DNA from: Mycoplasmatota bacterium
GTDB lineage: Bacteria > Bacillota_I > Bacilli_A > Izemoplasmatales > Izemoplasmataceae
NCBI GenBank assembly: GCA_022712785.1
Contig: JAFLJX010000251.1
Span: 1-5,206, forward strand
Reading direction: 5' to 3'
Length of the DNA: 5,206 nt
The position numbers were made by a program, and so were the translations under genes. The notes beneath the pieces are model-generated. The model was not told the origin of the DNA and did not search any database. It saw only the letters and a program-made list of their open reading frames with translations. Position 1 is the stretch's first letter, and each line of letters opens with the position of its first letter. Shown piece by piece: positions 3,298 to 5,206 of this stretch.

Positions 3298-5206
3298 ATG
3301 ATATATGCATCCAATAAATTCAGACAGAAATTCGTGAAATTAAGTGATGAATACAAAAAGAGAATAATTTTAATAATTATGGGATATAACAAGCTTTCTC
3401 CAAAAGAAAGACCTGGATATCTTGTTTCGTTATGCGGTAAGAACGGTAAAGCTAAATGGATTGGAATATCAAAAACTCTATATCATTTATATCCACAAAT
3501 TGGAAACATTACACATAGATTATTCTATTGCTATGCGTCTGATTTAGATGGTGACATAAGAGAGAAAACTCAGATTATTGATGGGCTGGTACTTATTGAT
3601 TATACTACAACTAAAAATGAGGAATATCGAGCAGCTAAGAATTATGAGAAAGGTGACATTAAATACTATCAAGTATTTGAACCTCCCAATCAAGTTGCAG
3701 ACAATTCACAAACTCAGCAAAATGTACCTACATTTTGGTTTTGCCTGACATCAAAACAGGATCAAATTTTAAATGCTAAACAGCCACTTTTAGTTAAAGG
3801 GAGTGCAGGTGCAGGAAAAACTCTGATTAGTTTTGAATTATTCAAATACCGGATTGCTTATACAGAAATGAAAAAAATCCTTTACATCACATATACTGAT
3901 AATCTATTAAATTTAGCTATAAAAACTTTGGAAGATGATGGATTAGAGTTTGATAAGAACGGAAAATTTAACTGTTTAAAGTTTGAGAGTGTTTATAAAT
4001 TAGATAATCAAATTCGAGTCATTAAGGAAAATGAAGCTCGGGATATAATTAGTTATATACTTAAGAAACTAGAAAAATCAAAAAAGTTACCACAAAAAAT
4101 TCTGTTCACCGAATACTTCATTTACTCATATATTAGAGGAATAATTAAAGGTAGGTCTGAAAAAGAAGAACATAATAGACTTGATACTCATATATTGGAA
4201 AACAAGTTGCATGTGACAATGAACGAATCAAGCTTGAGTGTGAGTGAAAAAAGCAAAGTATTTAGATGCTTCAATGAATATATGACAAGTAATTCTATAA
4301 GCTACGATACATATCATAAGGAGATTAAGAGTAAGCTTTTATCATCTCTACATAAGAAGGATAAGCAAATATTATCAAAGAAACTGGATGAATTATTTAG
4401 TGATAATTTTGATTTTAGTACCTTGAATGATGCCATTACAATAAGAGAAGAGTATACATTCTTAAATATCACTTCTGTTAAGGTTGAATTAAACAAAGAT
4501 GGATTAAAATCTAAAGAGATTGATATTATTATTAAAATATGTGAAAAATACAATCAAACACTTCGAGAGAACAATGTTTTTGATGATAATGATTATGCAC
4601 TACATCTACTAAATGCCGAAATACAGGAAGAAGATAAGTATGATGCAATTATAGTTGATGAAGTACAAGATCTCACAGAAATACAAATAGAGGCTATTGT
4701 TAGATTAACAAAAGAAGATAGCGACAATATTAGTTTCTTCGGTGACCCTAATCAGACTATAAACCCAACAGTTTATGATTATGGAAGGTTTAATTCATTT
4801 GTATATAGTAAAACAAGCGGAATTAACAGAGAGTATTTAAAGGAAACACACAGATGTGGTCCTAATTTACTTGAATACATAAATCACTTAACCAAATTAA
4901 GAGGGGAATTTCATATTACTAACGAAAAAGAAGATCTTGAAAATGAAACGTCTGCGATTAAGAAAATTGATACATATTGGGCTTGTTTGATTGAAGATAA
5001 AAGATTAATTGAATATATCTTAGAGATATTTGTTAATGCTGAAGATTGTTACTTGATTGTAGATAATCATAATACTAGAAACAATCTTATTAATAGAATT
5101 AATGAGATTACAAACCATGAGCATGAGGATTATGTTGAAGATCAAATAATTACAATTCAGGATGCAAAAGGATTAGAGAGTAAGAATGTAATTATATATA
5201 ACTTGA
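3298..5206 (+). CDS. UvrD-like superfamily 1 helicase with N-terminal RelE/ParE-like domain; 3' end outside window
   Basis: The frame is open from ATG 3298 (Shine-Dalgarno AAAGGAG at 3282-3288) to the right edge, 636 residues with no stop. Helicase motifs in order are: Q motif LTSKQ (150-154); Walker A GSAGAGKT (168-175); motif Ia TYTDNLL (198-204); motif Ib FESV (229-232); motif II DEVQD (454-458); motif III GDPNQ (482-486); motif IV THRCGP (517-522); motif V T619 to E627 with AKGLE. Motif VI must lie beyond the edge. These are the ATP-binding and translocation residues of UvrD/Rep/PcrA 3'-5' helicases. About 280 residues separate Walker A from motif II, more than in UvrD, so subdomain 1B is enlarged. 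Residues about 5-128 resemble a RelE/ParE toxin fold: 'FVKLSDEYKKRI' at 12-23, 'HRLFY' at 73-77 and 'LVLID...EEYRAAK' at 97-114. A similar domain heads some known UvrD-type proteins. Whether it cuts RNA or is only a scaffold is unknown. A nuclease domain could still lie downstream. Confidence 0.93.
   Translation, partial: MIYASNKFRQKFVKLSDEYKKRIILIIMGYNKLSPKERPGYLVSLCGKNGKAKWIGISKTLYHLYPQIGNITHRLFYCYASDLDGDIREKTQIIDGLVLIDYTTTKNEEYRAAKNYEKGDIKYYQVFEPPNQVADNSQTQQNVPTFWFCLTSKQDQILNAKQPLLVKGSAGAGKTLISFELFKYRIAYTEMKKILYITYTDNLLNLAIKTLEDDGLEFDKNGKFNCLKFESVYKLDNQIRVIKENEARDIISYILKKLEKSKKLPQKILFTEYFIYSYIRGIIKGRSEKEEHNRLDTHILENKLHVTMNESSLSVSEKSKVFRCFNEYMTSNSISYDTYHKEIKSKLLSSLHKKDKQILSKKLDELFSDNFDFSTLNDAITIREEYTFLNITSVKVELNKDGLKSKEIDIIIKICEKYNQTLRENNVFDDNDYALHLLNAEIQEEDKYDAIIVDEVQDLTEIQIEAIVRLTKEDSDNISFFGDPNQTINPTVYDYGRFNSFVYSKTSGINREYLKETHRCGPNLLEYINHLTKLRGEFHITNEKEDLENETSAIKKIDTYWACLIEDKRLIEYILEIFVNAEDCYLIVDNHNTRNNLINRINEITNHEHEDYVEDQIITIQDAKGLESKNVIIYNL

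Noticed and set aside
3298..5206. Gabija GajB assignment for the helicase
   Set aside because: Both are UvrD-like, but this protein is longer, has an N-terminal RelE-like domain and lacks a neighbouring OLD-family GajA.

Overview
The window is AT-rich. Its genes are all on the plus strand and carry purine-rich Shine-Dalgarno sites (AAAGGAG, AGAGGAAG, AAAGGTG) at normal spacing, and it contains good sigma-A-type promoter hexamers. This fits a low-G+C Gram-positive bacterium (Bacillota); I cannot name a genus. The content looks like an accessory or integrated element rather than core chromosome.

Layout. (1) Positions 3-992 hold the C-terminal part of a large serine recombinase: the end of the recombinase domain, a four-cysteine zinc ribbon and a coiled-coil tail. 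The catalytic N-terminus lies before the window. A hairpin at 1011-1036 follows its stop codon. (2) Positions 993-1667 are non-coding and unusually structured. A slightly GC-richer block with dyads (about 1040-1236) lies where many large serine recombinases have their attachment site. It is followed by an array of GTAAA-N5-TTTAC palindromes (1246-1478), the last four spaced 47-48 bp apart. Promoter-like hexamers are interleaved with the palindromes. A separate extended -10 promoter lies just before the next gene. (3) Positions 1668-5206 hold four tightly packed plus-strand genes that look like one operon: a 286-aa HTH + zinc ribbon + S1-like protein; a 121-aa orphan; a 106-aa small protein of a type I have seen elsewhere but cannot name; and a UvrD-like SF1 helicase with an N-terminal domain resembling RelE/ParE toxins. 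The helicase runs off the right edge just after motif V.

How the parts may work together (inference). The first gene joins a DNA-binding-type N-terminus to an RNA-binding-type C-terminus and sits directly downstream of the palindrome array, so it is a candidate autoregulator of the operon. The helicase is the only clear effector. A regulator, two small proteins and a toxin-like/helicase fusion beside a serine recombinase resemble a mobile defence or conflict cassette, but no known named system is recognised. The right end of the system is not visible.
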